DNA of 64,000 bases from positions 17,174,001 through 17,238,000 of the forward strand of contig CM114274.1 of NCBI GenBank assembly GCA_050084515.1, given 5' to 3'. The position numbers and the translations under genes were made by a program. Shown in pieces: positions 12,081-24,549 of the stretch (positions are counted from its first letter, which is position 1; each line of letters begins with the position of its first letter). This DNA comes from Blasia pusilla. Its lineage: Eukaryota > Marchantiophyta > Marchantiopsida > Blasiales. The notes under the pieces were generated by a model. It was given only the letters and a program-made list of their open reading frames with translations. It did not search any database and was not told the DNA's origin.

Positions 12081-12180
12081 GACAAGTCTAAATGCTAAAC
12101 ATATTTTCGGTGCTAAGATCAAGTCAGGTGCTATGTTGCTCCATCATTAGTCACCTTCTTGCAATCCATAACATCAAGAA

Positions 12181-12860
12181 TCATCTTATAATTAACCTTT
12201 CATATCTTTGTACATCTAGAACAAAGCCAACATCTTGAGAAACCAAGTCAAGAGGTAAAGTCAAACATGACATATGCAATCCTTGAGAACATCCATCACA
12301 AACTAGCGTCGTGGCTACTCCTTTGGCAGATTTACACAACATGCATCTCAAGCCTGCATGAACAACTCCCAAGCTTGGATCAATATTCTCATCCATGTTC
12401 GGAAGATGACATGCCGAATAGTTATGTATATGATCTTTCCAAATAGTACCATCAAGACCCTCTAAAACAAAGACTCCTTAAGGTAAAATCTCTCCCTCTA
12501 ACAAAATAGTGCATCTCGTTGTCTCATCCAATATTGTCAACGCCGTATGCGAAGATGGAATCACTAAATGCTTGTCCCATTGCCTCCTCCATGTGTTTTT
12601 GCGTACGTCAGAGTATCATGATGTTGAGGGATAGCTGGTTCTCAAACTTCATAGGCATAACTCTCTGAAAGAGCTCAACACTTTCAGAACACGCATTCAC
12701 GCATATGTTTGGGTCGTCAAGGTCAAGTATCTCAACCACATCTCATCGAATAGTTAACAGTATATTTGGCTTTCTCCCATAGAGCAAGAAATATGGTGAA
12801 AATGATGTCAAGAATTTCTGCCAACTAAAGCGGTAATCCATCGCCAACAACAAGGACTAT
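12181..12860 (-). pseudogene. Gypsy integrase C-terminus plus PHD finger remnant
   Basis: Read from 12860 down, the frames match the end of the 44-54 kb element piece by piece. FSPYFLLYGRKP corresponds to FSPYFLIYGRDP, ELFQRVMP to a similar stretch, GLDGTIWKDHIHNYSACHLP to the segment before the PHD, and then the PHD finger follows. The finger keeps CMLC, CDGC, the His of GLHMSC and its Cys. After a one-base frameshift near 12220 it also has W-x-C-x2-C, so all eight zinc ligands are present. This supports the PHD as a family trait and not an accident of one copy. It is too broken to be functional. Confidence 0.75.
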
Positions 12861-13639
12861 CCGAACTTATGTTCCCATAGAGTGAGAAGTTCTCCTCCTT
12901 ACTCCTTCTCACATCTCCAAACAAGGGCTCCTAGAACTTAAACTCTAATACCTCACGAATCATCTCTCAGTTCCGCTCTCCCGCCCTTTCCACACCGGTG
13001 ATCCATTCCACTCAAGGAATCAACGTAGTTGCAAGGAATATTTTCAAAATCTTCCTCAAACGAGCTCCATTTTTTGTCTCTTTTTCACTTTCGGACTCAA
13101 TTTTTTGCGTTTCTTCCAATAGAAAACTTAGATTTTACAAAATCTTACACAATATAATACCATTATACCCACTTCACCATCACTCCTTGTTTGATTATCC
13201 TCTTGGCCAACTTCCATCCAGTTTGATTTATAATCAAGCAAATCTCACTCAAAATCAACAATGGAGTGCCCATAGACTTGTTGATTTTCCGCCACTCAAT
13301 CAAGTCACAATTAACACTGGTTTATTCACCAACTTTATCTCAAGAACTTCGTCCGTATAATCTGATCCTCAATTGCTCTACTCTTCAACAACTCCGCCAC
13401 ATTTGAAAAGTCTCCTCCCTTCAATTCTTCTCAAATCTGTTGCACTTCGACAGATTCATCAATTCTGAAATCTGACTTCAATTTCAACAATTCATCTGCT
13501 CCATGTACTCCCCCCATGGTCAAGATAAACTAGCTTGCATTTCCTACAAACCCAAGTCACCTCACTTTTGCTCTACACAAGAAATTGAGTCTCACTTTCT
13601 CCTATTATTGAGAAGCACTGTCCATCTTCCTTGGATATA
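12861..13639. other. Internal DNA of the decayed PHD-type element
   Basis: No recognisable domain between the integrase fragment and the second LTR copy. The autonomous coding region (gag to RNase H) is missing here. Confidence 0.4.
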
Positions 13640-14240
13640 AACTGCAACATTGATGAAATTTGCAATCAACTATGCTTCATCCAAACATCCATTCAATGAT
13701 ACACATTGCGATAACGGTAAAAGAAAGTCCGCAATCGATAAAAGAAAGTCTCGATTAATCCTAACTCACTTTTCAAGAGAGAATCCAAGGTCAATACATG
13801 CAAGTTGCACTATATGACAGACCCCAACATGGGTCTAATCGAAGGAAGATAAGCTTTGAATGAGCTTCATCCAAGGTAAAACCCCCCTTGGGCACCTCCA
13901 TGGATGACCTATAAACAGGTAATCTCCTCCTAGCAATTAAGTCACCAATGACCTGTAATACACAAGGTACTAACTCCCTAACAGCTACACATGTAGTCTT
14001 GTCATAAGATCGATTATTACTCAACTACCAACTAACCCTCAACCCTATAGACCCACGTAGCTCCACACAAAGGATGAGAGGATTAACTTCTCCCAAGTTG
14101 CCACTCCGTATAAGGGAGGGGTGACCTAAGCTCGTAAGTCACCTCCTAAGACCATATCACATATGAACTCTCAAAATAGGGAAGTACAAGACCCCTTTAA
14201 GGCCTCAATACAATCTCGCCGAACATCTCATTTACCATAA
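13640..14240 (-). repeat. Second LTR copy of the PHD-type remnant
   Basis: Directly repeats 11310-11930 with many substitutions. Shared landmarks include TCATCCAAACATCCATTCAA, AATGAGCTTCATCCAAGGTA and GGTACTAACTCCCTAACA. With the 11.3 kb copy it brackets the integrase-PHD remnant, forming a strongly deleted LTR element. Confidence 0.7.
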
Positions 14241-14244
14241 TAGA

Positions 14245-14990
14245 TATGTCCAATTGTTTATGTGTAGATATGCTAAGACTCAAGATATTAATAGATCTTA
14301 GATATGTAATAATGAGAACCGATGTTTGTAGATAGCAATTAATAGTTGTATGACATTTGTTATGACTTTTAGAGAGGCACTCAAGATTACATGGAGGCCT
14401 AAAGGGGTCCTTTGAAGCTCCCTTTTATGAGGGTATAAGGACATCCTATCTTGGAGATGACCTATGTGTATAGGTCACCCCTATCTTTATAAGTGGCACT
14501 CTTGGATAGGTCCTACCTACTTGTTATGTGTCTTATGACACATTATGAGCGCTTTTTTGATTGGTGATTACACTTGGACCTATAAGAGATGAGATGTGTC
14601 ATGCAAGAAGGGTTTTCTATTTTGAGAGGCCTTGCTCTTATATGGTGACACTTGCTTGAATTGAGAGTACTTGTGTACTCTAGGTCATTTTAACTCATTT
14701 ATGACCTAGTATGGATAGATAACCTATATACACAAGTTACCATGGAGTTACGCGAAGAGGGGGTATATTCTAGATGTCGCTCACTTTGAGCTCATATTCC
14801 TTATATCAAACCCTTTTTAGATTGCGTGATATTGTGTAGCTATGCATCATTATGAGCCTGGATTTTCTTGAGTTCAAATAGGCTTGAATTGATTAGAGAT
14901 CACACATTGATATTTCATTATTAATTATCTCTAATTGCTACCGCAATATGTTTTATTGAGTGGATGTTGAGAGTGAAGCATATTGATTTT
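14245..14990 (+). repeat. Diverged LTR relative in opposite orientation
   Basis: On the + strand it resembles the reverse complement of the 11.3 and 13.6 kb LTRs. Stretches such as GAGCTCATATTCCTTATATC and GATTAGAGATCACACATTGA align with GAGCTCATCTTCCTTTGATC and GATTGGAGATCACACACATT. It is probably a solo LTR of a related subfamily, abutting the other LTR head-to-head at about 14243. Confidence 0.5.
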
Positions 14991-15548
14991 ATATCTTAGA
15001 AAGATGCACATTTCTTCTCAACAATAGGAGAAATGGGGATTCAACTTCAAATATAGAGCACAATTGAGGTGCCTAGGTTTTGCAAAAATTGCAAGAGAGT
15101 ATATGTGGAAGTATATGAGGCTAAAGAATTATTCACATAAAGATTAAAGTTTCTATCACAACTTATTCGTAGGATGCACATGAGGATTTTCTTGAGAGGG
15201 AGAATTTTCGACGTAACAAGGCGTGGTGGGGAAGTGAGTAGAAGTTAAGGCGGTTGAATCACAAGTTTATGAATGTTCCGAGATGTCAAAGGTGTGCGAC
15301 TAGGAGTTGTAGGTGTTAGAAGCACCAACTAAGCGCACTATTGTAAGAAGAGAAATGGGATATGTGACCTAGAATCTATGCTAAAATGCCGTAGTGAAAT
15401 CTCTTCAAGTCCTCATGCCCATGAATTTATGTTTTGTTACCAACACAACATAAATTTCATTTGGAGTACATGGGTATTTAGCCACTTTTTAGCGATGCTT
15501 ATCTTCTTCCTTGAATATACTAGGTTATGTCATCTCCCGAGTATACTT
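14991..15548. other. Unassigned DNA
   Basis: No gene, RNA or clear repeat recognised. Confidence 0.4.
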
Positions 15549-16414
15549 CTAATTTTGTTGATATGCACTTCTAGCTTGAAACATAACAAATGTGTTGAGG
15601 ATGTAAGCCATAAGTTGAGAAGGCCCCGTATCCACATACCAAGCTATATTTGGAGTATTTGACGCCGCTAAGGTCAAAGAAACAACAACATTATTTTGAT
15701 GTAGTTTATGTAGTCTCTTCGGAAAATTCTTCAACATGTGTCCTAAATACTTGCAATAGAAAGAGCAGATTGATGTGTTAGGAAACTTCTTGTTGCTCTC
15801 TCTATCTTGATTGAATATTTCATTATCACTTGTATAGAATGTTTTCATGACTCAACATTCCCACCCATATTTTTCATAAGTTTCCTCTTTCAACAATGAG
15901 GAATGAGAGTTGTGACTTTCCAATTAAGTCCGACCCAAACAAAAATTGAAGGAAACCCTTCAACTTTGAGCGTGCTACCCATCAAATCTAATACCCGATG
16001 TGTTCTCAAATATGTCGGAAGTTCTCTTCTATGATTCAATAACCATCAAACAATCAATGAGGAGAGTGTTGATTGTTCTATAGCGAGTTTCCAATGATAT
16101 AGGAGACAAGGTTGTCTTTCTTGATCCATAGGGTTGTTGCTACCTGCTCTAGGGGTTTTGATTCTACCCTCTATTCCATCTCCTTGATTCTTTGGATCCG
16201 AGAACCAATATCCTTTTTTTTGCCAAACTTGAAAATAAATTCCATCAAACTTAAGATCTCTTAAACTCTGAAGTGGGCCATTCCTCTTTGGCAAGTTTCG
16301 CCGGCCTCTCTCATTTTCCCCACTTTCAATTGTAACAAGATTTCTAACATATGCAATCACATTCATGTAAACTGAGTGTGCATGCCAATTTGCTTGCTTC
16401 CTTTCTTCCACCAA
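15549..16414 (-). pseudogene. Ty1/copia gag-protease fragment
   Basis: On the minus strand near 16250, LKFDGIYFQVWQKK matches the conserved start of copia gag (KFDGxNFxxW). Further down, a decayed CCHC knuckle (CSFYCKYLGHMLKNFPKR, last Cys lost) is followed by AWYVDTGPSQLMA. That is the copia aspartic protease active site with D-T-G intact. The pieces lie in the correct gag to protease order but in different frames. No reverse transcriptase or LTR was found nearby, so this is a fragment. Confidence 0.6.
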
Positions 16415-19400
16415 TCAAAAAGAGGTCCCTCTACGGAAGCTCAATACTTCTTGGACAATAATAAGAAAGGCAATAGAAAAACATACAAACATAAAGAATG
16501 GAATCATAGAGCTCATAAGGCCTCCAAATCATGTCCCTCATTAAACATAAATGTGTTCTAACCAAAGCAATCACAATTCATGTCCAAGATTCCGGCTCCA
16601 CGGCTAATAATGTCTCTAAATAGGTTCCCTCCTTGGTCAAAAATGTACTCTAACTTACAATATTGTTCTACCGGTGTAAAATATAACCTACGTGAATTCA
16701 AAAGGAGTTGCAGAGAAAAAGCTTCTTATGTCTTACAACATAGACGCATTTATGTGACTTGATTTCAAATATTTCATTAGTCACTCAAGATTGGGAGTTG
16801 ACATTCTGCAACCTACAGGTTGACCAAGCAAGGCTATTTTCCATAAGGCAAACTAACCTATAGAGAAGCATTTATGTAGAAATTGGGATTTAGCTGAAAA
16901 ATTTACCAGAATTTCATCGTCCTATCATGTCGAAATACACCAGATATTGCTTGTAAAATCACACGCAGGGTAACTCTGTGATCATATCAATGATTTTGTA
17001 CATAAGATTAAACCAACTTGTACGCAAGATTTGTTTTAGTTACACTTCCAAGCCATTGGATAGGCCTAGCAATGACAAGATGATTTCTTTCTCTTTAATA
17101 GAACAATAAAATGAACTCAAATGTGTATTGACATTGACCCCAAAAAAACTCCCAAGTACAAACAACTTTCCCTCCCATCTTAATCCTTATGAAGTCCACA
17201 TGTATTACTTTCACTCCCGGTACAAAAAAGGCATCAATTGGCGGAAATGTCATTGGGAAAGAAGAAATCTAAGAAAGAGTGAAGATTAAATGAAAGAAAT
17301 AAACAGACATATATTTCATAAATCCACTCGAGATCATAAATAAAAATCAAGGGTAAAGCCACTTTCCAGATAGAAACAACAGAAAAGTACAAATCAATTC
17401 CACATACATAGGCGTGAACTACTATTCTAACCGCTTCTTTTTATCCGACTATTGAGACAATAGTAACTGCCACCTCCTAAAATCGAAATTCCTTGATTAT
17501 AAAACTTTGAAGTGCACACCTATTTGAAAAGAAAGCACACCACAGTGTTGAGAATAGATAAATGCCCAGAATGTGGAGAGCCTTCCAATGACACACTGAT
17601 AAAATATGATGAACGATAGTAACTTGGGTACCTTCCATAAAAGTAAATTGGGTACCTTCCATCAATCTGACCGCCGTAAGAGGGACGCACACCACCCAAG
17701 AAAGGGTTAACCTGGGAGTCCGGATTTAAAACTCTCTTTCATGTACCCCATTATTCCCATCAAGCCGCACTTCACAAGACAAAAACACTAACCAACTCAC
17801 TATTGTAAAGGAACTATGTAGACAACATGCACCTCGAATACACATGTAGAGGATGCAACTGTTTTTGTCTTATCCCATATCTCGAACCCTACACAGAATC
17901 CAAGCCCTTATACATATTGGGACACATACTGAAGAATTCTGCACCTTCCAAAATTTAATCTCACCTCAACATCAGGTTCTCTCATTGTGTTTAGTCACAT
18001 CCGAGGCTATTCACCCTTCCAACTTCCCCAACCAATTCCATTCTCCCTCCCTTCCCCTCCAAGGGACAGACGGGGGTGCAGGGAGCACAACTAGTCCTGA
18101 AATGAAAGTTGACAAACTCATAATTATAGGAGGATATCTATCCCAAAAAGACATCCTTTCCCTGAAAGACTTCTTTTAGAACCCGTCCTTCACTAGAAGA
18201 CTTGGCTGTCATTTTCTCTGCTCTTGCACAATTAGATCCATTTGTGCACTGAGTCCCTAAGAACTTTTTGTCTTCAACATCTTCCATGGTCTCTGTGCTG
18301 GTATCTTACTCTCAGTTACTCTAAAGCTTTCGTATCCATCTAGATTATTGACTGGCCTAATCAATACTGCACATGGACCAACTTGTCATGAATACTTGCT
18401 TGATCTGGTTGACCAGATATCCAGGAAAAACGTTGATGTGTTTCCACTTTTACGTATTCTGCATGTCCCACATACGAGCACCAAAATTATGACCACAGGC
18501 AGAAGTCAAAGACTGCACATGCTTGACGTTAAAATCATGACATGACCCCACTGCAGTCAGGACTTACACTTGACACAAAATTTTCTTATTTACTAACCAA
18601 GACAACAAAAACCACCCTTCATGTCTCCCTTACTGTTTCTGCCTTAACATAAAGTAAAGCCGGATAGATGATTCCCTCGAGTGGCTCATCCTCTTTCTAG
18701 GTGCAAATGCTCATCGCAGCTGGTAGACCATCTTACAATTTTTTTTCTCATGACCTGATTTAGATATGAGAAGTATAATACCATAACTGCATGCAATACG
18801 TTTGGCTAGAGGTCCTAGAGAACAAAATCAATTAAGATCCATGGGATAAGATCGAATACTAACAAAACTCCCTAAATCCTTGAAGGCTTTGGGCACTGGA
18901 CAGACAGCTGGTACACATATGACCCAAAGACCGTAAATTCCTTGCCTTGATATTTAGCAGAAAGCCCCAGCCAAATAAACCAGAGTATCTGGGAGGTCTA
19001 GCAATTCCAATGGCCCTCCTGGCATTGAGTCTTTAAGCCCATAACTAATCCTAACAACATAGGACCAATTCTAGATCCTACTTGCACACGATATATGAAG
19101 TTGATGGAATTCAGAGTATAAGCATTGACCGTTGCCCACTCCAACATTGCTCAGACATGAAGTATTAGGCAATCTTAACAACCATCAAACATAACTGCAA
19201 TGAACATATGTCAGACCATAATTACACGGCTAAAGCCCAATGTATGATTCCAAATATTTCTTTCACTCAATGTATCATTGTTGACGGCACACAATGCTGT
19301 GTAACACTTTCTTGGAAATAATTAGCTACGGCATATGGACAGGCTTGAAGTTAAGCTTATGTGTGTTCCACTCTCACAATCCAGGTCAAGAATATGCCAA

Positions 19401-20672
19401 TAAAGAACCATCTAGTAACTCTTGATGTGAATCATCTTTGGCCTTCTCCACGGATTATCAAAGTTCTCCATCCATGCCTCCAATACCAAAATAGGCAATG
19501 GAAACTATAAATTTTTAGTCCATGACCATTGCAGAGGAGTACTGAACCGCCAGGACGCATTCACAAGGCAATCAAGAAATCAGCATCTAACTTGAGCAAC
19601 TGAACCATTTTCTGACTTCATGAGGTGAATGTTTGCGTTTAAATGAGTACAAATCTGTTGTAAAGGTCAACAGAATCTACCTCGCTCTTATCAGGTTAGT
19701 CCATAGTGGCTCATATCTGTGTTCTGAGACATTCCTGGAGCTTCATTTTGAAGTGAAGCACCTTGCATACCCAGCTTTGAAGAGTCAATGACATATCTCC
19801 TACAACCACAAAGTTCTTGCGGGCAGCAACACCAGCATTCGGACTTTCGACTTCTGTCTCACCAAAACGACTTGGAAGAAAAAAGTAGTCATCCTCAGGA
19901 AAAACTGACCTGTCCGAGGTGATTATGTCACACAATTGTTACGAAGAGTAAGACATCATTCTATGCTTCTTCCACATTTGGTTCTACCAACATCCCAGAA
20001 GTTGCCCATTACATTCATTGGTATTGCTGCAAGGGAGAAAATGCATGATCAGACACCCTTCACGAACCAATTAAATTAAACTCACCTTGGCTCTCTCAAT
20101 CTCTGCTTCTAAGAGACCTGGCCAAATAAGTACTTCGTCAACCTCTACAAACCCTGCCAGAATTCAGAACCAATGCGTGCCAGAGAGACACAACTAAAGA
20201 GGAAAGGAAATAGAACTGATCTAAGCCTCAGAGGGACGCAATTCCCATGACTCAAATGCAGCAGGTATCCATCATTCGGCCAATCTTGCTGAAAAGCTTG
20301 ACTATAACCCCACGCAGAAGGTCCAGTCGACGGGGCTGCTCAAGATAGCAGGATGTGATACCTCTGACCCGCAAACAAAATCAGTATGCTCGGATAATTT
20401 ACCAGACATTAAAATCATACTTCCACCATGAAAAGAGTATCAACCACTCTCATTCAGTCATCACGCAATTCGCGACTGCAGGACCCACTTGCTGAAATAA
20501 AAAGGTGCAATGCGAATTCAACTGACAAGTATTCTATGGCCGGAGAGCAAATGCAAACTTGTTTTGACACCCTAAGTTGTTGTGACACAAATTACGTCCA
20601 GAAAGAACTACTGTGATTCATTCAACAAGTGTGTGAAATCGAAGTGTGATGGTTATGAAATCGTACCATGGT
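16415..20672. other. Unassigned 4.2-kb region downstream of the OSR gene
   Basis: No reading frame could be assigned. One minus-strand stretch at about 16560-16760 (EYIFDQGGNLFRDIISRGAG) looks protein-like but belongs to no family I recognise. The remainder may hold 3' untranslated sequence, introns or old repeats. Confidence 0.35.
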
Positions 20673-20873
20673 CTAGATGTATGAGACCACGACCGTGTTA
20701 ACTGACGAAGGCACGAAAGCGATCAGCATGAGCAGGATGAAGATAACGACGGGTAAGAGCATAAGAATTGGAGGTGGCGGCGGTAAGGGGGGCAGTATCA
20801 GGGGAAGTACTAGGAGCATTATTGTGAGACATATTAACAGCAGCACCGACACAAATGTATAATAACTAACCAT
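20673..20873 (-). CDS. ARGOS/OSR (organ size related) family small protein
   Basis: From the first in-frame ATG (20873) the frame encodes 66 residues. It has the full OSR domain: a hydrophobic helix (about residues 8-27), a Leu-Pro turn with PPLPPPPP (28-35) and a second hydrophobic helix (36-54), ending AFVPSSVNT...SYI. The run LPLILPPLPPPPP is the family hallmark. OSR proteins (ARGOS, ARL, OSR1/2) are small endoplasmic-reticulum membrane proteins. In angiosperms they promote organ growth and dampen ethylene response. This one lacks the variable N-terminal extension of ARGOS/ARL. The frame stays open upstream to a TGA but contains no further ATG, so a short form or a spliced upstream exon are both possible. 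I prefer the 66-residue form. Confidence 0.82.
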   Translation of the reverse strand: MVSYYTFVSVLLLICLTIMLLVLPLILPPLPPPPPILMLLPVVIFILLMLIAFVPSSVNTVVVSYI

Positions 20874-21490
20874 GAAAGAATATTTTTCCTCCACTCGTTC
20901 AAAACTCTTGATTGGAAGGAAAGCCCGAGGTAAGAGCAGGTGTGCTACAAAAGAGCCTCAGTATGAAACTAGCCCGGCATACCTAAGTCCCAGGAGTGTA
21001 GAAACTCTCTCAGCTCAGAACTAAGGTTCTTAGGTACGAACGCCTTCAGTGGCTGGATCTGACCATTACTGAAATCTCTCCAATCCATAGACGTGCATTC
21101 CCTGCGCCTGAGAATTACTGCATCTTAAACTGCGAGTCCAAACCCGTTTCTCATTCAACCATACATCGCAAGCTTCTTCGGCCATTAACTGAGTCGCACG
21201 ACGAGAAACTCGATCTGCACACGCCACACTGGAGCGCCACACCATGAACCTGCTGCAAAGCAGTCGATGCGGGATTTTCTCCTGGTAGTAACTTCCTCTT
21301 CGGGTCCTATTTTTCCGTGAAATCACTGACTACAACACGTGCACTCTTTCTCAACTGCGTGCCGAAACGTGCAAGCGCCTGCGGACAAGCTAGTTCGGAA
21401 CATTGAAAGTCGACCTCCTCCCGTCCGTCTCGAGCGACCAAGTGGGGTGGCACAAAGACTGAAGACCAAAAGCTCACCTCAAAAAATCAG

Positions 21491-21510
21491 AATATTATTA
21501 TAAAACCGAC
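21491..21510 (-). promoter_or_regulatory. Candidate TATA box upstream of OSR gene
   Basis: Minus-strand GGTTTTATAATAATATT lies about 620 bp upstream of the OSR start, with GC-rich DNA further upstream. Position and composition fit a TATA promoter with a long leader. No experimental support exists, and AT-rich matches occur by chance. Confidence 0.3.
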
Positions 21511-24480
21511 AAATCTTCCACCTTCTCTTCCCTCTTCCAGCACTGCACTGAACGAGCGCCCGATGTTGGGCAGAACACAATATCGTTCCCGGCCCAGAAG
21601 CCCGCATCCCCTACGCACCTAGTCTACGTGTACTCTTCGCTCTTCTCCTCTACTCCGATCTCTTGTTACCCAATCGGTGAAAGGGTGAACGCGGCCGGAG
21701 GAAGGAGCGGGCCCGCCATTCTTCCCAACCAAATAGTCCTACCCTACTACTACCGTCCCTTCTCGGAACCGCGATTATTTCCTTCCGTCTAGTTTGTTGA
21801 CAACCTGGCTCTAACGCTCCGAAACACAGACATGGAAGAAAAAAGGATGTAGAGGCGGAAGTACAAAGGAAGGAGGGCTGAGAGAGGTAGTAGTAGTCAT
21901 AGCTCTCTTGTTGTTGTTTGATATTGTCTCGCTGTTGGTGAGTTTGGTTAGGGGGGAAAGGTCGTGTTGTGGGAAGGTTTTGACTTTGAGTCCCCCTCTT
22001 TTGTAATGGGTTTTCCAAGTTTTTAGTGCATCTTTGGCAAGAGGGGAATCTAGTAGGTGCCCGTGGTTTATTAAGGCAAGAAATCATTGAAACATGGGGT
22101 TACTAAATGCAGAAAGGGAAAAGAAAAATATATCTATAAGAAGTGGAGCCAACCTAATAAAAAATGTGTATTGTTTGGCTGTAAGGACCCCTATTTTTTC
22201 CTCCGAATGAAATCTGCAATCCTTTCATTTTTGGCTAAAATAGGGACCCAAGACATTTCTTCCCTCCGAATCTAATCTTCTCCCTAAAAGTGTTTCATTA
22301 GTTACATGTGTCATTATGAAAATGCAGGGCCTATTGTATCCACACAAGTGTGTGGTAGGTATGATTGTTGTTGTGGTATAACTCGAGCCTGCACAGCCAA
22401 AGTTGGAGACATTCAGCCCGTAGAGTTGTTGTGAAGTGAGTCGCGTCTCTAGGTGGAGGTGATATTGTAATTCTGGCTGGAGGTGAAGTTGGAACTCATG
22501 GCCGAGGGCAGGTTTTTTTCTCCCCCATTGCCATTGTTTCTTCGACGTGAGTGTTGTTGCTCTCCATCGTACATTCGGCCTGTAAAACTGACGTCGAGTC
22601 GGCATGCTTGTGTATCGAAACTCACGTGAGTCTTGTCACCACGTCATGCCCAAAAAGCAAAGAATCTCACTTCTTCCTTGCGCCATTTGGTGGTACTTTG
22701 TCTACTTTCGTCGGAGAGTCTTCCTTTGTTAGCATTTCCTTTATGGTCCTCGCAGTGCCATCTGGTCCTCGACATGAGTATTCAAATTCTTCCGGCTTTG
22801 AAATTCGCACTACCCGATCGTCAAAATTTCTACAGTCAAGAGGCGAACTCTTTGTTTTGCAGGAAATATTCCCTGGAACCTCATACTTTCAAATCTTCCT
22901 TCTGCCATAACCCTCTCGTTCAATGTTTTTTTCCCTTTCCAATGAATATGCTAGCGCGGCCATGGGTAGAACTCTGAAATAGCCCGCCTTAAATTATCTA
23001 CAATCTCTTCGTGCTCACATGCACACTCCCACACACTGAAAGGCTCAATATGTGAAACTTGATTCTACATGCCTCACGAGTATAGTTAGTGATGTAGCTT
23101 TACTATGATTTCAATCGGCGATTGCAATCAATCTCTTCAATTGCAATCCGGTCTACTTCGTATGGCAAGATCGAATTGCCAAAAATGACTCAAATTGTAA
23201 CGGAGGAGAAGTCTTTTTGGGCTTGCTTGGGCTATGTTTCCACACTAGCGCACCAAACTCTGCTTGGCTCTCCACAACAGTCGTTGACATGACATAGCAA
23301 CTTATCACACCTAGTCGGGTTAACCGGTTGGCAGGGCTTAGTATCTTCCATAGCTTCCCAATTTCTTTGCTCGAACTTTGCGGGGCCCTGATTCTAATTG
23401 TTGCCGTGGAAGCAAGGATGTCGTGCACACCGGCATCATTCTTGTGTACAGTGTGTCTACCCTGTGATTGCGTTCAAATTGCGCAAGCAAGAATGGAACA
23501 ATCTGCCGCCCCCTCCATTCTACACTAAAACGGCCATCCGGAGCCAAAGATTTGAGAGCTTTGCCTTCCACCCATGCTTTCTTCTCCATTTCCACCTCCG
23601 GTGGAATGGTAACACACTCGATTCACTTGGGGGAAGAAAGTTGGGGACTTGGAAGGAGGGACCGACATGGAGGGAACAAGTCCGTGGAGTTCTTCGATCG
23701 ATTAGGAATCCTTCCGGAAGATGCAAGTACGTGGGCGACGTACAAGCGCAGGCCACTTGATGCGGTTGCGCAAGAGCGTGAGCGGAAATTGGTTGATGGA
23801 GGATTCGGATACGCGTTACGCACAAGGAAACACAGACAAGTGAACCACCCAAAATTCGGTGAGAAAGGCGCTCCAAGGCGAAAGATCCGCCTTCGTATCG
23901 CCAAGTTCCCAACCTCTCCGCTTTGAAGACGACAACTCGGACTCACAACCTCTTGTTCCCCAACCGAGCGTTAGAAAAGTGCTCCCGGTCTAGGACTTAT
24001 AATTATGGTGTGTCTGCACTACCCCTTGTGTACAAGGCATTGCTTCATTCATTGATTCTCTCTTTTGATATGGAAGCTATTCTCTGTGTGGTTCGGACCA
24101 TCGAGGATTGGGTTCTCCGGTTTGTGAGGAGTTGGTGGAGTAGAATGAGAGATACATCCAGCGGAGAGAATATTTGCCAATGTCGACATCTATCCTAGAG
24201 TTCCACTTCCTGTTCCCCGTCCCGGCGAGAAAAGGATCTAGGGTAATTAAAGCTCCAACGGACTTTGGAACCCCGATAGATCATACCCTAACATTCCCCA
24301 TGATCCAAAAGCACCAAACTTATATACTTTTAAACTACTTATAGCCCTCGACAAGATCTAGATCCTAGAAGTTTGGCTAGGGAAGTTGGGCAATCGCTCA
24401 AAAGTCGCAAGGTTCAATTCCGGATGTGGAGGTGGAGGCACTTTTTAGATCATTGACTATTTTTTTATAAGTAAAATTTG
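21511..24480. other. Unassigned 3-kb region upstream of OSR gene
   Basis: Overlapping open frames on both strands (for example around 21650-22087, 22225-22605 and 23150-23946) match no family I recognise. The denser coding-like composition at 23150-23950, just before a Helitron-type end, could be a captured host-gene fragment, but I cannot identify the gene. Confidence 0.35.
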
Positions 24481-24481
24481 A

Positions 24482-24514
24482 CGCCTGTGCATTGCACGGG
24501 CGTTCTCACTAGTC
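24482..24514. repeat. Helitron-type terminal palindrome
   Basis: Arms 24482-24491 and 24495-24504 form ACGCCTGTGC / GCACGGGCGT with one G-T mismatch and loop ATT. On the + strand CTAGT follows at 24510-24514, the standard Helitron 3' end. On the minus strand CTTAT follows 11 bases after the hairpin. The palindrome lies about 45 bp past the stop of the minus-strand Helitron helicase, so it could be that element's 3' end with a mutated CTRRT, or the end of a + strand Helitron. Confidence 0.6.
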
Positions 24515-24549
24515 ATGTACAAATATGGATTTGCTTTTTAAGTTTTATT

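Noticed and set aside
20677-20862. + strand frame with a GGGGGKGG run
   Set aside because: Antisense of the Pro-rich OSR turn. The minus strand has the family hallmark.
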